64,000 bases of DNA. Origin: Echinicola soli (GTDB lineage: Bacteria; Bacteroidota; Bacteroidia; Cytophagales; Cyclobacteriaceae). The stretch is from NCBI RefSeq assembly GCF_006575665.1, contig NZ_CP041253.1, forward strand, positions 253,501 to 317,500, given 5' to 3'. A program made the translations under genes and the position numbers. Shown piece after piece: positions 40,975-49,359 of this stretch. The notes beneath the pieces were generated by a model, which had not been told where the DNA came from, did not search any database, and worked only from the letters and a program-made list of their open reading frames with translations. Each line of letters begins with the position of its first letter. Position 1 is the first letter of the stretch.

Positions 40975-42345
40975 ATGCTTATCCAATTTATTATGAACCG
41001 GTTGCCCAACCTATTAAGATCTACGCTCCTATTACCCATCCTCCTATTGAGCTTCTGTAAACCAGAAGCCGATTATCAGCATCTGCTCACCGATAGTTCG
41101 GCGCTTTCTACAGCCAACAGGCATTTGACAGAAGTAATGGTGCACGATATTTTTTCCCCACCGGTATCCAGTAGAATTTATGCCTACGCCTCCCTGGCAG
41201 CCTATGAAGTCACTGCGCTTTCGGATTCATCATATCACTCCATGACGGGTAAGTTGAACGGTTTCAAAGCGGACAACTTCCAGGTAAGTCTTCCGTGCAG
41301 CTATCCCCTGGCAGCGCTGGTGGCCCACTATAAAGTAGGCCAGACACTGGTGTTCTCCGAAGATAAAATCAACCAAAAAAGGGAGACCTTATATCAAAAA
41401 TTAAAAGATAACGGAATGCCCGACGATATTTTCGAAAATTCAGTTAAGCTGGGAAATGCCGTCGCGGCCCATGTCCTTGATTATGCCTCGGGAGACAATT
41501 ACCATGAAAGCCGATCCTACGAAAAATACACAGTTACCTCAAAACCCGGCACCTGGACCCCTACTCCTCCTGCATACATGGAGGGCATTGAGCCCCACTG
41601 GAATAAAATTCGTCCCATGACCATGGATTCCGCGGCGCAATTTGTTCCTGCCAAGCCATATCCCTTTGATACCGATCCTGAAAGCAAATTCTATAAAGAG
41701 GCAAAAGCGGTAATGGATATAGGAAACCAGCTCAATGACAATCAGAGTGATATTGCCTTCTTCTGGGACTGCAATCCTTATAAAATGAACATCAAGGGAC
41801 ATGTCATGTTTGCCGAAAAGAAAATCACCCCGGGAGGACACTGGATGGGCATAGCATCCATCGCTGCCACAGGCCAAAACCAGGACTGGAAAGCAACCAG
41901 TCAGACCCTCGCCTACACCTCTATTGCCCTATTTGATGCCTTTATATCCTGCTGGGATGAGAAATACAGAAGTGTTCTCATCCGGCCGGAAACGTATATC
42001 AACCAATATATGGATGAAAACTGGCTTCCTATCTTACAGACTCCCCCTTTCCCGGAATACACCAGCGGCCATAGTGTAGCATCTAAAGCAGCGGCCGTCG
42101 CACTTACCCATCTGATCGGCGATCAGTTTCATTTAGTGGACAGTACCGAAGTACCCTATGGGCTGCCCATAAGAGAATTCAACTCCTTCAAGGAAGCCTC
42201 CGAAGAGGCGGCGATAAGTAGGTTTTATGGAGGTATTCATTATATGCAGGCCATCGACGAAGGGGTAGAGCAAGGCCGGATGGTAGGCAATCACGTGCTT
42301 TCAAAAATCTCCGAAAACAATAAAGAAACGCTCTCATCCAAATGA
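40975..42345 (+). CDS. Vanadium-dependent haloperoxidase / PAP2-superfamily lipoprotein (copy 2)
   Basis: Paralogue of the gene at 38361. The 456-residue product has an N-terminal hydrophobic segment with lipobox LLSFC (Cys28). The active-site set is complete: EKYRSVLIRPE (Lys330, Arg337), PEYTSGHSV (Ser364, His366) and SRFYGGIHY (Arg416, His422). The motif PGTWTPTPPAYMEGIEPHW and DSAAQFVPAKPYPF match copy 1, while the rest has diverged considerably, so the duplication is old. A later ATG at 40993 would give a shorter signal (MNRLPNLLRS) and is also possible. A terminator follows at 42409-42440. Whether it acts as a haloperoxidase or an acid phosphatase is open. Confidence 0.9.
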   Translation: MLIQFIMNRLPNLLRSTLLLPILLLSFCKPEADYQHLLTDSSALSTANRHLTEVMVHDIFSPPVSSRIYAYASLAAYEVTALSDSSYHSMTGKLNGFKADNFQVSLPCSYPLAALVAHYKVGQTLVFSEDKINQKRETLYQKLKDNGMPDDIFENSVKLGNAVAAHVLDYASGDNYHESRSYEKYTVTSKPGTWTPTPPAYMEGIEPHWNKIRPMTMDSAAQFVPAKPYPFDTDPESKFYKEAKAVMDIGNQLNDNQSDIAFFWDCNPYKMNIKGHVMFAEKKITPGGHWMGIASIAATGQNQDWKATSQTLAYTSIALFDAFISCWDEKYRSVLIRPETYINQYMDENWLPILQTPPFPEYTSGHSVASKAAAVALTHLIGDQFHLVDSTEVPYGLPIREFNSFKEASEEAAISRFYGGIHYMQAIDEGVEQGRMVGNHVLSKISENNKETLSSK

Positions 42346-42673
42346 TCTTTTTACGGGTCAAGCGAAAAAGTTGGGGGGATTAGGGTTGGTTTCGATAGCA
42401 CGCAGATGGCGCAGATTAATAAGATCTGCGCTGATTTTTTATACTGGAGCACGCATTCCTATTGCTAAATTAAAGAGAAATATGCTTACCAAAACCACCT
42501 GGAAATCTCTCATCCCCCAGAAATATTGCTTGGTCCCTTTTTACGGGTTTGGTTGAGAATGTACAATTCAGTGTCGTTTAGTTAACGTATTGCATAAATC
42601 GAACCGAGGTTATATGGAATGCTCTGTGAGTAAATATACATGAACAAACGTGTCCTTGAACTGGACACCTGAT
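42346..42673. other. 328-base gene-free region with terminator and a dispersed repeat fragment
   Basis: No gene. It holds the terminator at 42409-42440 and a 24-base segment (42515-42538) that recurs with two mismatches at 60224-60247. A 12-base string CTTTTTACGGGT also occurs twice within the region. A TAAATCGAACCGAGGTTAT string at 42595 resembles TAAATCGAACTGAAGTTAT at about 40381. Confidence 0.6.
42409..42440 (+). terminator. Intrinsic terminator after haloperoxidase 2
   Basis: A perfect 8-bp stem GCGCAGAT (42409-42416) / ATCTGCGC (42424-42431) with a 7-base loop is followed by TGATTTTTT. It is 63 bases after the stop codon of the haloperoxidase gene. The stem sequence resembles a dispersed GCGCAGAT repeat family of Bacteroidota, so it may be a repeat that serves as a terminator. 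Confidence 0.7.
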
Positions 42674-43240
42674 TTACACAAAAAATTTCTTGCCTTTGAT
42701 ATAATCCTCTACAAGGGGTGGCAAAAGATAGGTTACGGACTTGCCTTCCTCTACGGACTTTCTGATAAAAGTAGCTGAAATATCGATCAACGGGGCTTCC
42801 ACGTGACGGACATTTGGATGGTCATAGTTTACCGACTCACCAGGCCGGGGATAAACATACAGTCCGTATTGTCCCAAAATCTGATCGCTGTTCTTCCACT
42901 TGTGGAAATGCGTCAGGTTATCTCCACCTATGATCAGTTTAAAATCATGCTGTGGAAATTTATCGGAAAGATAGGCCAAGGTATCCACGGTATAGCTTGG
43001 CTTGGGCATATGAAATTCCACATCAATGGCCTTAAACCGATAATTCCCTTCAATGGCCAGTTCCACCATCCTAAGCCTATCAAATTCGTGCAGTAGGGCC
43101 TTTCTTTTTTTGAAGGGATTTTGGGGAGATACCACAAACCATACCTCGTCCAAGTCAGTACTGTCCTGCATGACATTGGCAATGATCAAATGTCCAATGT
43201 GGATGGGGTTAAATGAACCGAAAAATAAACCTACCTTCAA
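42674..43240 (-). CDS. nadD: Nicotinate-nucleotide adenylyltransferase (TTG start)
   Basis: Adenylates nicotinate mononucleotide in NAD synthesis. The 188-residue product begins MKVGLFFGSFNPIHIGHLIIA, with the nucleotidyltransferase motif GSFNPIHIGH, and ends with the ISATFIRKSVEEG motif (ISSTxIR type) before the C-terminus. Alignment with the family requires initiation at the TTG at 43238-43240; an AGAGGAAA Shine-Dalgarno-like site lies just upstream and overlaps the gmk stop region. It is 6 bases after gmk, and last in the sigma/anti-sigma/gmk/nadD operon. Confidence 0.95.
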   Translation of the reverse strand: MKVGLFFGSFNPIHIGHLIIANVMQDSTDLDEVWFVVSPQNPFKKRKALLHEFDRLRMVELAIEGNYRFKAIDVEFHMPKPSYTVDTLAYLSDKFPQHDFKLIIGGDNLTHFHKWKNSDQILGQYGLYVYPRPGESVNYDHPNVRHVEAPLIDISATFIRKSVEEGKSVTYLLPPLVEDYIKGKKFFV

Positions 43241-43246
43241 TTTCCT

Positions 43247-43819
43247 CTATTTATCAATGAATGCATTGATTAACTTTTCTGCCTCATCGAAAGACTTCTC
43301 CATATGGTCGTTGACAATTGTCACGTCAAATTGACCTTCAAAAGTCATCTCGAATTTTGCTTTGTAGATCCTCCGCGAAAGGCTTTCTTCAGACTCAGTA
43401 CCTCGATCCTTCAGCCGTTCTTCCAAGGTATCCAAAGAAGGCACCTTCACAAAAACCGCCAATGCCTTATCCCCAAAATATTCTTTCAGATGGAGACCAC
43501 CCTTGACATCTACATCGAATATAACGTGCTTGCCACTGTCCCAAATCCGCTGGATCTCGGATTTCAATGTACCATAAAAATTCCCCTCGTAAACTTCTTC
43601 CCATTCGATAAATTCATCCTGGTCAATTTTCTCTTTAAATTCCTGGGGAGTCAAGAAGTAATAATCCTTACCGTGCTCCTCATGGCGTCCTCGCTTATCC
43701 CTGGTGCAGGCAGATATCGAAAACCCCAAATCATTTCGGGAGGAAAGGAGGTGTTTGACAATAGTCGTCTTTCCGGAACCCGACGGGGCCGAAAAAATGA
43801 AAGCTTTTCCTGAAGACAT
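43247..43819 (-). CDS. gmk: Guanylate kinase
   Basis: Phosphorylates GMP to GDP. The 190-residue product begins [25 protein letters not shown] with the P-loop APSGSGKTT (about 11-19), and has the GMP-binding segments [22 protein letters not shown] and [15 protein letters not shown], plus [11 protein letters not shown]. The ATG at 43817-43819 was chosen; a longer frame runs into the anti-sigma gene and is not conserved. It lies 17 bases after the anti-sigma-like gene and 6 before nadD. Confidence 0.97.
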   Translation of the reverse strand: MSSGKAFIFSAPSGSGKTTIVKHLLSSRNDLGFSISACTRDKRGRHEEHGKDYYFLTPQEFKEKIDQDEFIEWEEVYEGNFYGTLKSEIQRIWDSGKHVIFDVDVKGGLHLKEYFGDKALAVFVKVPSLDTLEERLKDRGTESEESLSRRIYKAKFEMTFEGQFDVTIVNDHMEKSFDEAEKLINAFIDK

Positions 43820-43836
43820 ATGTGGGTGGTGATCGC

Positions 43837-44109
43837 TTATTTTATTTCTTCTATTTTCTGACGGATGCTTGCGGCCAATTCGCCAGGTACAGCTTGCTTG
43901 GTGCATTTGTTTTTCAGCACTTCCCTTATGGCTTGCTCCAGGTGGTAGTGCTCAAAACAAGGTTGGCATTTGGACAGCTTATCCTTAAGGATTTCCTTGG
44001 AACTATCACAGTCCTCTCCATCCAAAATACGTTCCAGCAGCTGAAAGCACTTACTCACATCACCACACTCAAGTTTTCTTTCTCCGGATGAGTTTACATT
44101 TTTCTCCAT
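43837..44109 (-). CDS. Small zf-HC2/RsrA-like protein, probable anti-sigma factor
   Basis: A 90-residue soluble protein with the pattern of ZAS/anti-sigma proteins: Cys near the start ([19 protein letters not shown]) and a CxxC pair in [17 protein letters not shown]. It has no membrane segment, so it resembles cytoplasmic RsrA-type anti-sigma factors. The His that normally stands four residues before the CxxC is a Lys here (KLSKCQPC), so zinc binding may be altered. It directly follows the ECF sigma gene by 29 bases, the usual position of a cognate anti-sigma factor. Confidence 0.75.
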   Translation of the reverse strand: MEKNVNSSGERKLECGDVSKCFQLLERILDGEDCDSSKEILKDKLSKCQPCFEHYHLEQAIREVLKNKCTKQAVPGELAASIRQKIEEIK

Positions 44110-44138
44110 GTCACTTTATTTTCACTTTAAAACTCAAA

Positions 44139-44729
44139 TCAATCTTCATCAGCATCATATCCCATATCCTTTGCATAAGAATGCAATTTCTCCTTCAATA
44201 AGTTCCGGGCACGGTGTAATCTTGACCTCACAGTACCTATCGGAATGTCCAAAATCTTGGCCATTTCCTCATAGGTAAACCCTTCCAGATCACACAATAT
44301 GATCACTGTTCTGAAGTCCACAGCCAAACTGTTCAGGGCATTGGAAATTTCGTCCCCGAGCATATCCTTTACTGCGTCTACCCTCAGATCAGAGGTAATA
44401 TTGTAATCAACACTATCTGAGTTATAATAAGTTTCAACCTCTTGATAATCAACCTTGGATGGTTGCTTGCTTTTCTTCCTATATTCGTTAATAAAACTGT
44501 TCTTCAATATCCTGAACAACCATGCTTTTGCATTGGTCCCTTGTTCAAAAGAATTGATAAAACGGTACGCTTTTAGATAGGTATCCTGCACCAGGTCCTT
44601 GGCATCATCTTCGTCAAATGTTAGCCTGAAGGCAAAATTATACATCGAGTCTATGTGAGGCATAAACTCTTTGTCGAAGATGTTATTCTTCTCTTTGTCG
44701 CTATATTTTTTCTTTTGTACCTCAGACAT
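44139..44729 (-). CDS. ECF-type RNA polymerase sigma factor
   Basis: Alternative sigma factor. The 196-residue product has region 2 (MYNFAFRLTFDEDDAKDLVQDTYLKAYRFINSFEQGTNAKAWLFRILKNSFINEYRKK) and region 4 (SLAVDFRTVIILCDLEGFTYEEMAKILDIPIGTVRSRLHRARNLL), connected by an acidic linker. The ATG at 44727-44729 (MSEVQKKKYSDK) was used; three further codons upstream end in a TTG. It heads a minus-strand operon with the anti-sigma-like gene, gmk and nadD, an arrangement common in Bacteroidota. Confidence 0.92.
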   Translation of the reverse strand: MSEVQKKKYSDKEKNNIFDKEFMPHIDSMYNFAFRLTFDEDDAKDLVQDTYLKAYRFINSFEQGTNAKAWLFRILKNSFINEYRKKSKQPSKVDYQEVETYYNSDSVDYNITSDLRVDAVKDMLGDEISNALNSLAVDFRTVIILCDLEGFTYEEMAKILDIPIGTVRSRLHRARNLLKEKLHSYAKDMGYDADED

Positions 44730-44865
44730 AAGTTTCAAAAATAATCATTGACTCAATTTATCACTAATTTTTTGAAAGAATTCGCTCCTTTTGATTTATT
44801 TTGGAAATCAAAAAACCGTCTATTCTCCCTAGAATAAGACGGATTTAACGTAAGACAGCTGTTAA

Positions 44866-45702
44866 ATGTTTGCATTTCGAATAATTTCTTATCTCCCGCT
44901 TTGGAGCCTTTATATCTTTTCTGACTGTTTCTATCTGATAGCCTATTACTTGGTGGGATACCGCAAAAAGGTAGTTTGGATCAACTTAAAACATGCCTTT
45001 CCGGAAAAAACGGACAAGGAACTAAAAAAAATCATGCGGGAATTTTACCGTAACCTCACTGATTCCTTTGCCGAGACCATCAAACTTATGACTATGGGAA
45101 AGGCTGAAATGGAAAAAAGATTCCAGCTCGAAAACATGGACCTCCTCCGCGACCTTCTCAAGAAGGAGCAAGTCATCGTGGGGCTTACGGCTCACTTTTT
45201 TAATTGGGAAGGGCACCCCCTGGCAGTTCGCGCACTGGTGGACGAGCGGATCGAAATTGTCTATCAAAAAGTTTCCAGCCCTTTTTTCGAGAACCTCATG
45301 AAAACTATCAGAAACAGGTTTGGTGGATACCTGGTAGAAAAGAACAAATTCCAGCGCCACTTTATCAAATACAGGCACCATCCCCGCCTTATCGGCCTAG
45401 CCGCAGACCAACGTCCCAACAGGGAAGACCAACGCTACCACGCCAAATTCATGCACCGGGAAACAGGCTTTTTCGAAGGTGCAGAAAAACTCGCCAAGCG
45501 GTTTAACCTAACTGTTATCTTTTCCGAAGTCCACAAACTCAAACGTGGCCACTACAAATTCACTTATCGCTTTGTGGCTGAGCCACCCCATGACACCCGT
45601 GAACACAGTATCACGGACCAGTTCATCGCATTGACCGAAAAGAATATCCGAGAAGAGCCTGCACTTTACCTGTGGTCACACAACCGCTGGAAAAACAGCT
45701 GA
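44866..45702 (+). CDS. LpxL/HtrB-family lysophospholipid/lipid A acyltransferase
   Basis: Membrane-associated enzyme that adds a late acyl chain to lipid A. The 278-residue product has an N-terminal hydrophobic anchor (about 1-30) and the catalytic H-x4-E in TAHFFNWEGH (His110, Glu115), followed by FEGAEKLAKRFNLTVIFSEVHKL and EEPALYLWSHNRWKN, both typical of the family. Length is near the usual 290-310. It is divergent from the sigma operon and stands alone. Confidence 0.9.
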   Translation: MFAFRIISYLPLWSLYIFSDCFYLIAYYLVGYRKKVVWINLKHAFPEKTDKELKKIMREFYRNLTDSFAETIKLMTMGKAEMEKRFQLENMDLLRDLLKKEQVIVGLTAHFFNWEGHPLAVRALVDERIEIVYQKVSSPFFENLMKTIRNRFGGYLVEKNKFQRHFIKYRHHPRLIGLAADQRPNREDQRYHAKFMHRETGFFEGAEKLAKRFNLTVIFSEVHKLKRGHYKFTYRFVAEPPHDTREHSITDQFIALTEKNIREEPALYLWSHNRWKNS

Positions 45703-45749
45703 AATCAGAAAAAAGTAGTGAGACTTGCAGATAGCAAAAATATAAGTTT

Positions 45750-45894
45750 GAGTCGGGAGACACAGTCTTTGTGCTCCCGACTCAGAGACGGCGGGACAAC
45801 GCTAAGACGTGGTTGTACCGGGGCTCGGTTCTCTGCCCCGGCACTAAAAAACATTGAGTTCCTGCCTGGGCACAGCCCATAACCAATAATGGGC
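45750..45894. repeat. Array of three palindromes (REP/BIME-like)
   Basis: Hairpin 1: GAGTCGGGAG (45750-45759) / CTCCCGACTC (45774-45783), with inner CACA/TGTG pairing, so nearly the whole 34 bases fold. Hairpin 2: CCGGGGC (45818-45824) / GCCCCGG (45835-45841). Hairpin 3: GCCCAT (45875-45880) / ATGGGC (45889-45894). The spacing and lack of T-runs argue for a repeat element rather than terminators. Confidence 0.75.
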
Positions 45895-46270
45895 AAAAGC
45901 TGGGGAAGGTTTTAGAGGAATTGGTCAAAACTTTCATCTAAGGGAAGACCAGTTATTACAATGTTTGACAATGAAACCTAATAAATAATCCGGTCAACTA
46001 TAACCAAGGATTTACACCGGAGCTGGATGTCCAGCAGTGCCCCCCTCAACATCCATGCAGGAATAGCATACAGTACGTATCTGTGGACCGGATGCTTTTC
46101 GTCTTTACCACTGATATTTCTCAATTCACTTTGTAATTCTTTCAAGCTCCCTACATTCCAACCTTAAACCTTTCTACCTTTAACAACACTTGATTTTTCC
46201 AATCTCCCGATTTTTCAGCCTCCCAATCTTTAAATTTCCCAATCCCCTTACGTAAGTAAACTATTCCTCT

Positions 46271-46292
46271 TAACTTTGAGGTTTATAGGAGG
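46271..46292 (+). promoter_or_regulatory. Possible -7 element and strong RBS of the helicase gene
   Basis: TAACTTTG (46271-46278) matches the TAnnTTTG core but lacks a TTG 19 bases upstream. AGGAGG (46287-46292) lies 8 bases before the ATG at 46301, an unusually good Shine-Dalgarno site for a Bacteroidota gene, and fixes the start. Confidence 0.45.
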
Positions 46293-46300
46293 AAAGAAGT

Positions 46301-48559
46301 ATGGATTATTTAGAAGGTTTAAATCCCCCACAACGAGAAGCCGTAGAACACGCAGAAGGACCACTGATGATCATTGCCGGTGCAGGTTCCGGAAAAACCC
46401 GGGTGCTCACTTACCGTATCGCTTATCTGATCAAAACCAAAAACGTAGATCCCTTTCAGATTTTAGCGTTGACCTTTACCAATAAGGCCGCCAGTGAAAT
46501 GCGTCATCGTATTGAAAGGCTGATCGGATTGGAAGCACGCAACACCTGGATGGGCACTTTTCACTCTATTTTTGCCAAAATCCTCAGAGTGGAATCAGAA
46601 AAACTGGGTTTCCCTTCCAACTTCACTATTTATGATACCGATGACAGCAAATCCCTGATCAAGAGCATTGTAAAGGCCAAAAACCTAGACGAAAAAGTAT
46701 ACAAACCGAACACCGTACTTTCGAGAATCTCCGGAGCCAAAAACAGGCTGATCTCATGGGAAAACTACATCAACGATCCCTATATCAAAGCAGACGATGA
46801 AGCAGCCATGAAGCCACGTATGGGAGAGATTTACCGGGCTTATCAAAAAAGGCTCTTTAAATCTTCAGCAATGGACTTTGATGACCTATTGTTCAATACC
46901 AATGTACTGTTCAGGGATCATCCCGATGTGCTCAACAAGTACCAGCAGCGTTTTCGGTATGTATTGGTGGATGAATTTCAGGACACCAACCTATCCCAAT
47001 ACCTGATTACCAAAAAACTGGCTGCGGTTCATCAAAACATCTGCGTAGTAGGCGATGATGCACAAAGTATCTATGCGTTCCGTGGCGCTGATATCCAGAA
47101 TATCCTGAATTTCGAAAAAGATTACCCAGACCTCTATGTAGTCAAGCTGGAGCAAAATTACCGCTCTACCAAGAATATTGTGGAAGCGGCCAATTCAATC
47201 ATTGAGAAAAACAAAGCCCAGCTCAAGAAAAATGTCTGGACCCAAAATGACAACGGAGACCTCATCGAACTGATCAAGTCCGCCTCGGACAATGAAGAGG
47301 GCAGAATGGTTGCCTCGACCATTTTTGAAGAAAAAAACAATAAAAAGCTTCAGAATAGCGATTTCGCCATCCTTTATCGTACCAACTCCCAATCCAGGGC
47401 ACTGGAGGAAGCACTTCGCAAAATGAACATCTCCTATAAGATCGTGGGAGGACTATCCTTTTACCAAAGAAAGGAAATCAAGGACCTCATGGCTTATTTT
47501 CGCTATGTGGTCAATCAGGATGATGAAGAAGCCTTCAAGCGCATCATCAATTATCCCAAAAGGGGTATAGGACTGAGCAGTGTAGAAAAGATGATGGTCG
47601 CCGCCTATGAGCACGACATCCCACTATGGCAAGTGGTCACCAACTCCAGCAGCTTCCTTGCCGGACGAGCAGCAAACAGCGTATCGGACTTCTCCACCAT
47701 GATCAAAAGCTTCCGCATGGAAGTAGAGCGAAAGGATGCCTATGAGGCTGCATCCACCATCGCAAAACAATCGGGATTGCTCAGGGAACTGTATGAGGAT
47801 AAGACGATAGAAGGCCTAAACCGCTATGAAAACGTCCAGGAATTGCTCAATGCCATCAAAGAATACGTGGACAATCCTGATAATGAAGATAAAAACCTAG
47901 GTGCTTTTCTTCAGGAAATCGCCCTGCTTACTGATAATGATCGTGACAAGGATGAAATGGATGCAGTCACCCTGATGACCATCCACTCATCCAAAGGTCT
48001 TGAATTCCGACAAGTATTCGTAGTGGGAATGGAAGAAGACCTATTCCCCTCCCAGATGATGATGCAAAGCCGTGAGGACCTGGAAGAAGAAAGGCGGCTA
48101 TTCTATGTGGCTTCTACCAGAGCCATGGAAAAATTATACTTTAGCTACGCCATTACTCGTTATCGTTTTGGCAGGCTTTTGGATTGTGAGAAAAGCAGGT
48201 TTCTAGATGAAGTGGATCCCAATTGCATCAGGGTCACCAAGAGGAGAGGACAACAACCCATAGGTGATCATTTTGGCCAAAGCAATGGCCGGGAAGGGAA
48301 ATCCGGATTTGTGGGACTTAAAACTCCGTCTGTAAGAAAAAACACCACGGCCAAAGTCTATACCCCAAGTCCTGATTTCAAGCCTTCCAACACAAATAAT
48401 CTGGCAGCAGGCATGAAGGTAGAACATCCAAAATTCGGCTATGGGAAAGTACTAAAAGTAGAAATTGAAGGTTTAAATAAAAAAGCGACGATTGGCTTTG
48501 ACAATTTTGGAGAAAAGACTTTATTACTTAGCTTTGCTAAGCTTCGGATAGTGGAATGA
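46301..48559 (+). CDS. UvrD/PcrA-type superfamily 1 DNA helicase
   Basis: 3'-5' ATP-dependent DNA helicase for repair and removal of proteins from DNA. The 752-residue product has the Q motif LNPPQREAVEH, Walker A IIAGAGSGKTRVL (about 26-38), TFTNKAASEMRHRI, Walker B YVLVDEFQDTNLSQY, VGDDAQSIYAFRGAD, LEQNYRST and the C-terminal VTLMTIHSSKGLEFRQVFVVGMEEDLFPS and EEERRLFYVASTRA motifs. The last 50 residues (MKVEHPKFGYGKVLKVEIEG) form the Tudor-like domain of PcrA/UvrD that contacts RNA polymerase. Start is fixed by the AGGAGG site. Full length; no nuclease domain. Confidence 0.95.
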   Translation: MDYLEGLNPPQREAVEHAEGPLMIIAGAGSGKTRVLTYRIAYLIKTKNVDPFQILALTFTNKAASEMRHRIERLIGLEARNTWMGTFHSIFAKILRVESEKLGFPSNFTIYDTDDSKSLIKSIVKAKNLDEKVYKPNTVLSRISGAKNRLISWENYINDPYIKADDEAAMKPRMGEIYRAYQKRLFKSSAMDFDDLLFNTNVLFRDHPDVLNKYQQRFRYVLVDEFQDTNLSQYLITKKLAAVHQNICVVGDDAQSIYAFRGADIQNILNFEKDYPDLYVVKLEQNYRSTKNIVEAANSIIEKNKAQLKKNVWTQNDNGDLIELIKSASDNEEGRMVASTIFEEKNNKKLQNSDFAILYRTNSQSRALEEALRKMNISYKIVGGLSFYQRKEIKDLMAYFRYVVNQDDEEAFKRIINYPKRGIGLSSVEKMMVAAYEHDIPLWQVVTNSSSFLAGRAANSVSDFSTMIKSFRMEVERKDAYEAASTIAKQSGLLRELYEDKTIEGLNRYENVQELLNAIKEYVDNPDNEDKNLGAFLQEIALLTDNDRDKDEMDAVTLMTIHSSKGLEFRQVFVVGMEEDLFPSQMMMQSREDLEEERRLFYVASTRAMEKLYFSYAITRYRFGRLLDCEKSRFLDEVDPNCIRVTKRRGQQPIGDHFGQSNGREGKSGFVGLKTPSVRKNTTAKVYTPSPDFKPSNTNNLAAGMKVEHPKFGYGKVLKVEIEGLNKKATIGFDNFGEKTLLLSFAKLRIVE

Positions 48560-48690
48560 ACCTTGTAATGGCCTTACCCAAAAAGCCCATTCCCAAATGA
48601 TTAACTTAGAACAAGTAATACACAGTACTGCCTCGTTTAACGACATTTTTTCGTAACTTGAAACTATCGTTAATTAATCTGAGGAACGGT

Positions 48691-49359
48691 ATGGAAGAAA
48701 AAGAAAAGCATAAACACTCAGTTATTTTGAAAGAATACGGAAAAAATATCCAGAAACTGGTGGACTATATATCCACAGTCCCTGACAAGGCCAAGCGTAC
48801 AGAGCAAGCCTACACGCTTGTAGAGCTCATGAAACAGCTAAATCCACAGCTGAAAATCGAAAATGACCAAAAACTTTGGGATGATTTGTTCATCATGTCC
48901 GGCTTTGAACTGGACGTGGACAGTCCATTCCCAATGCCTGAAAAAGAACTGCTTGGCAAAAAACCCCAGGTAGTAGGCTATCCTGAAGGAGAAGTGAAAT
49001 TCAAGCATTACGGCCGAAACATCGAGAAGCTGATCGAAAAAGCCATCGAAATCGAAAATGATGAGGAGCAGGAAGCTGCGATCGTATATATTGGCCAATT
49101 GATGAGAAGTTTTCATTCTACCTGGAATCGCGAAAACTTCGATGATGGTATCATCATCGACGATATCAAAACCCTATCCAAAGGAAAACTGCACATCGAC
49201 CTGGAAAAGGTAAAAGAGAATGCACTTTTTGAAAGCAGCACGAGAAGGGACTTCAAAACCAACACCCAAGAAGCCTCATCCACCAGCAACAATAGCGGCG
49301 GAAGAAGAGCTGGCAAAAGAAGAAACAACGGAGGTAATTACAAAAAACGCAGAAATTAA
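48691..49359 (+). CDS. DUF4290 family protein
   Basis: A 222-residue protein of a family found in Bacteroidota, without known function. Features seen: a conserved NIQKLVDYISTVPDKAKRTEQAYTLVELMKQLNP region and a related YGRNIEKLIEKAIEIENDEEQEAAIVYIGQLMRSFHSTWN segment, and a very basic C-terminal tail (GRRAGKRRNNGGNYKKRRN) that suggests nucleic-acid contact. The ATG at 48691 follows a GAGGAACGG ribosome site; a longer frame lacks one. Its stop overlaps the murA start by one base (TAATG), so the two are translationally coupled. Confidence 0.85.
   Translation: MEEKEKHKHSVILKEYGKNIQKLVDYISTVPDKAKRTEQAYTLVELMKQLNPQLKIENDQKLWDDLFIMSGFELDVDSPFPMPEKELLGKKPQVVGYPEGEVKFKHYGRNIEKLIEKAIEIENDEEQEAAIVYIGQLMRSFHSTWNRENFDDGIIIDDIKTLSKGKLHIDLEKVKENALFESSTRRDFKTNTQEASSTSNNSGGRRAGKRRNNGGNYKKRRN

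Larger units (their letters stand above)
45703..46300. other. 598-base gene-free region with REP-like hairpin array
   Basis: No gene. The first 200 bases carry three hairpins in tandem (45750-45783, 45818-45841, 45875-45894). The rest is pyrimidine-rich on the plus strand (about 46130-46255, many CCTTTAACC/CCCAATC-type runs) and ends with a possible -7 element TAACTTTG (46271-46278) and a strong ribosome-binding site AGGAGG (46287-46292) before the helicase gene. Confidence 0.7.

Noticed and set aside
29834..42345. Reading the SusCD locus as a polysaccharide utilisation locus
   Set aside because: No glycoside hydrolase, polysaccharide lyase, sulfatase or hybrid regulator is encoded.
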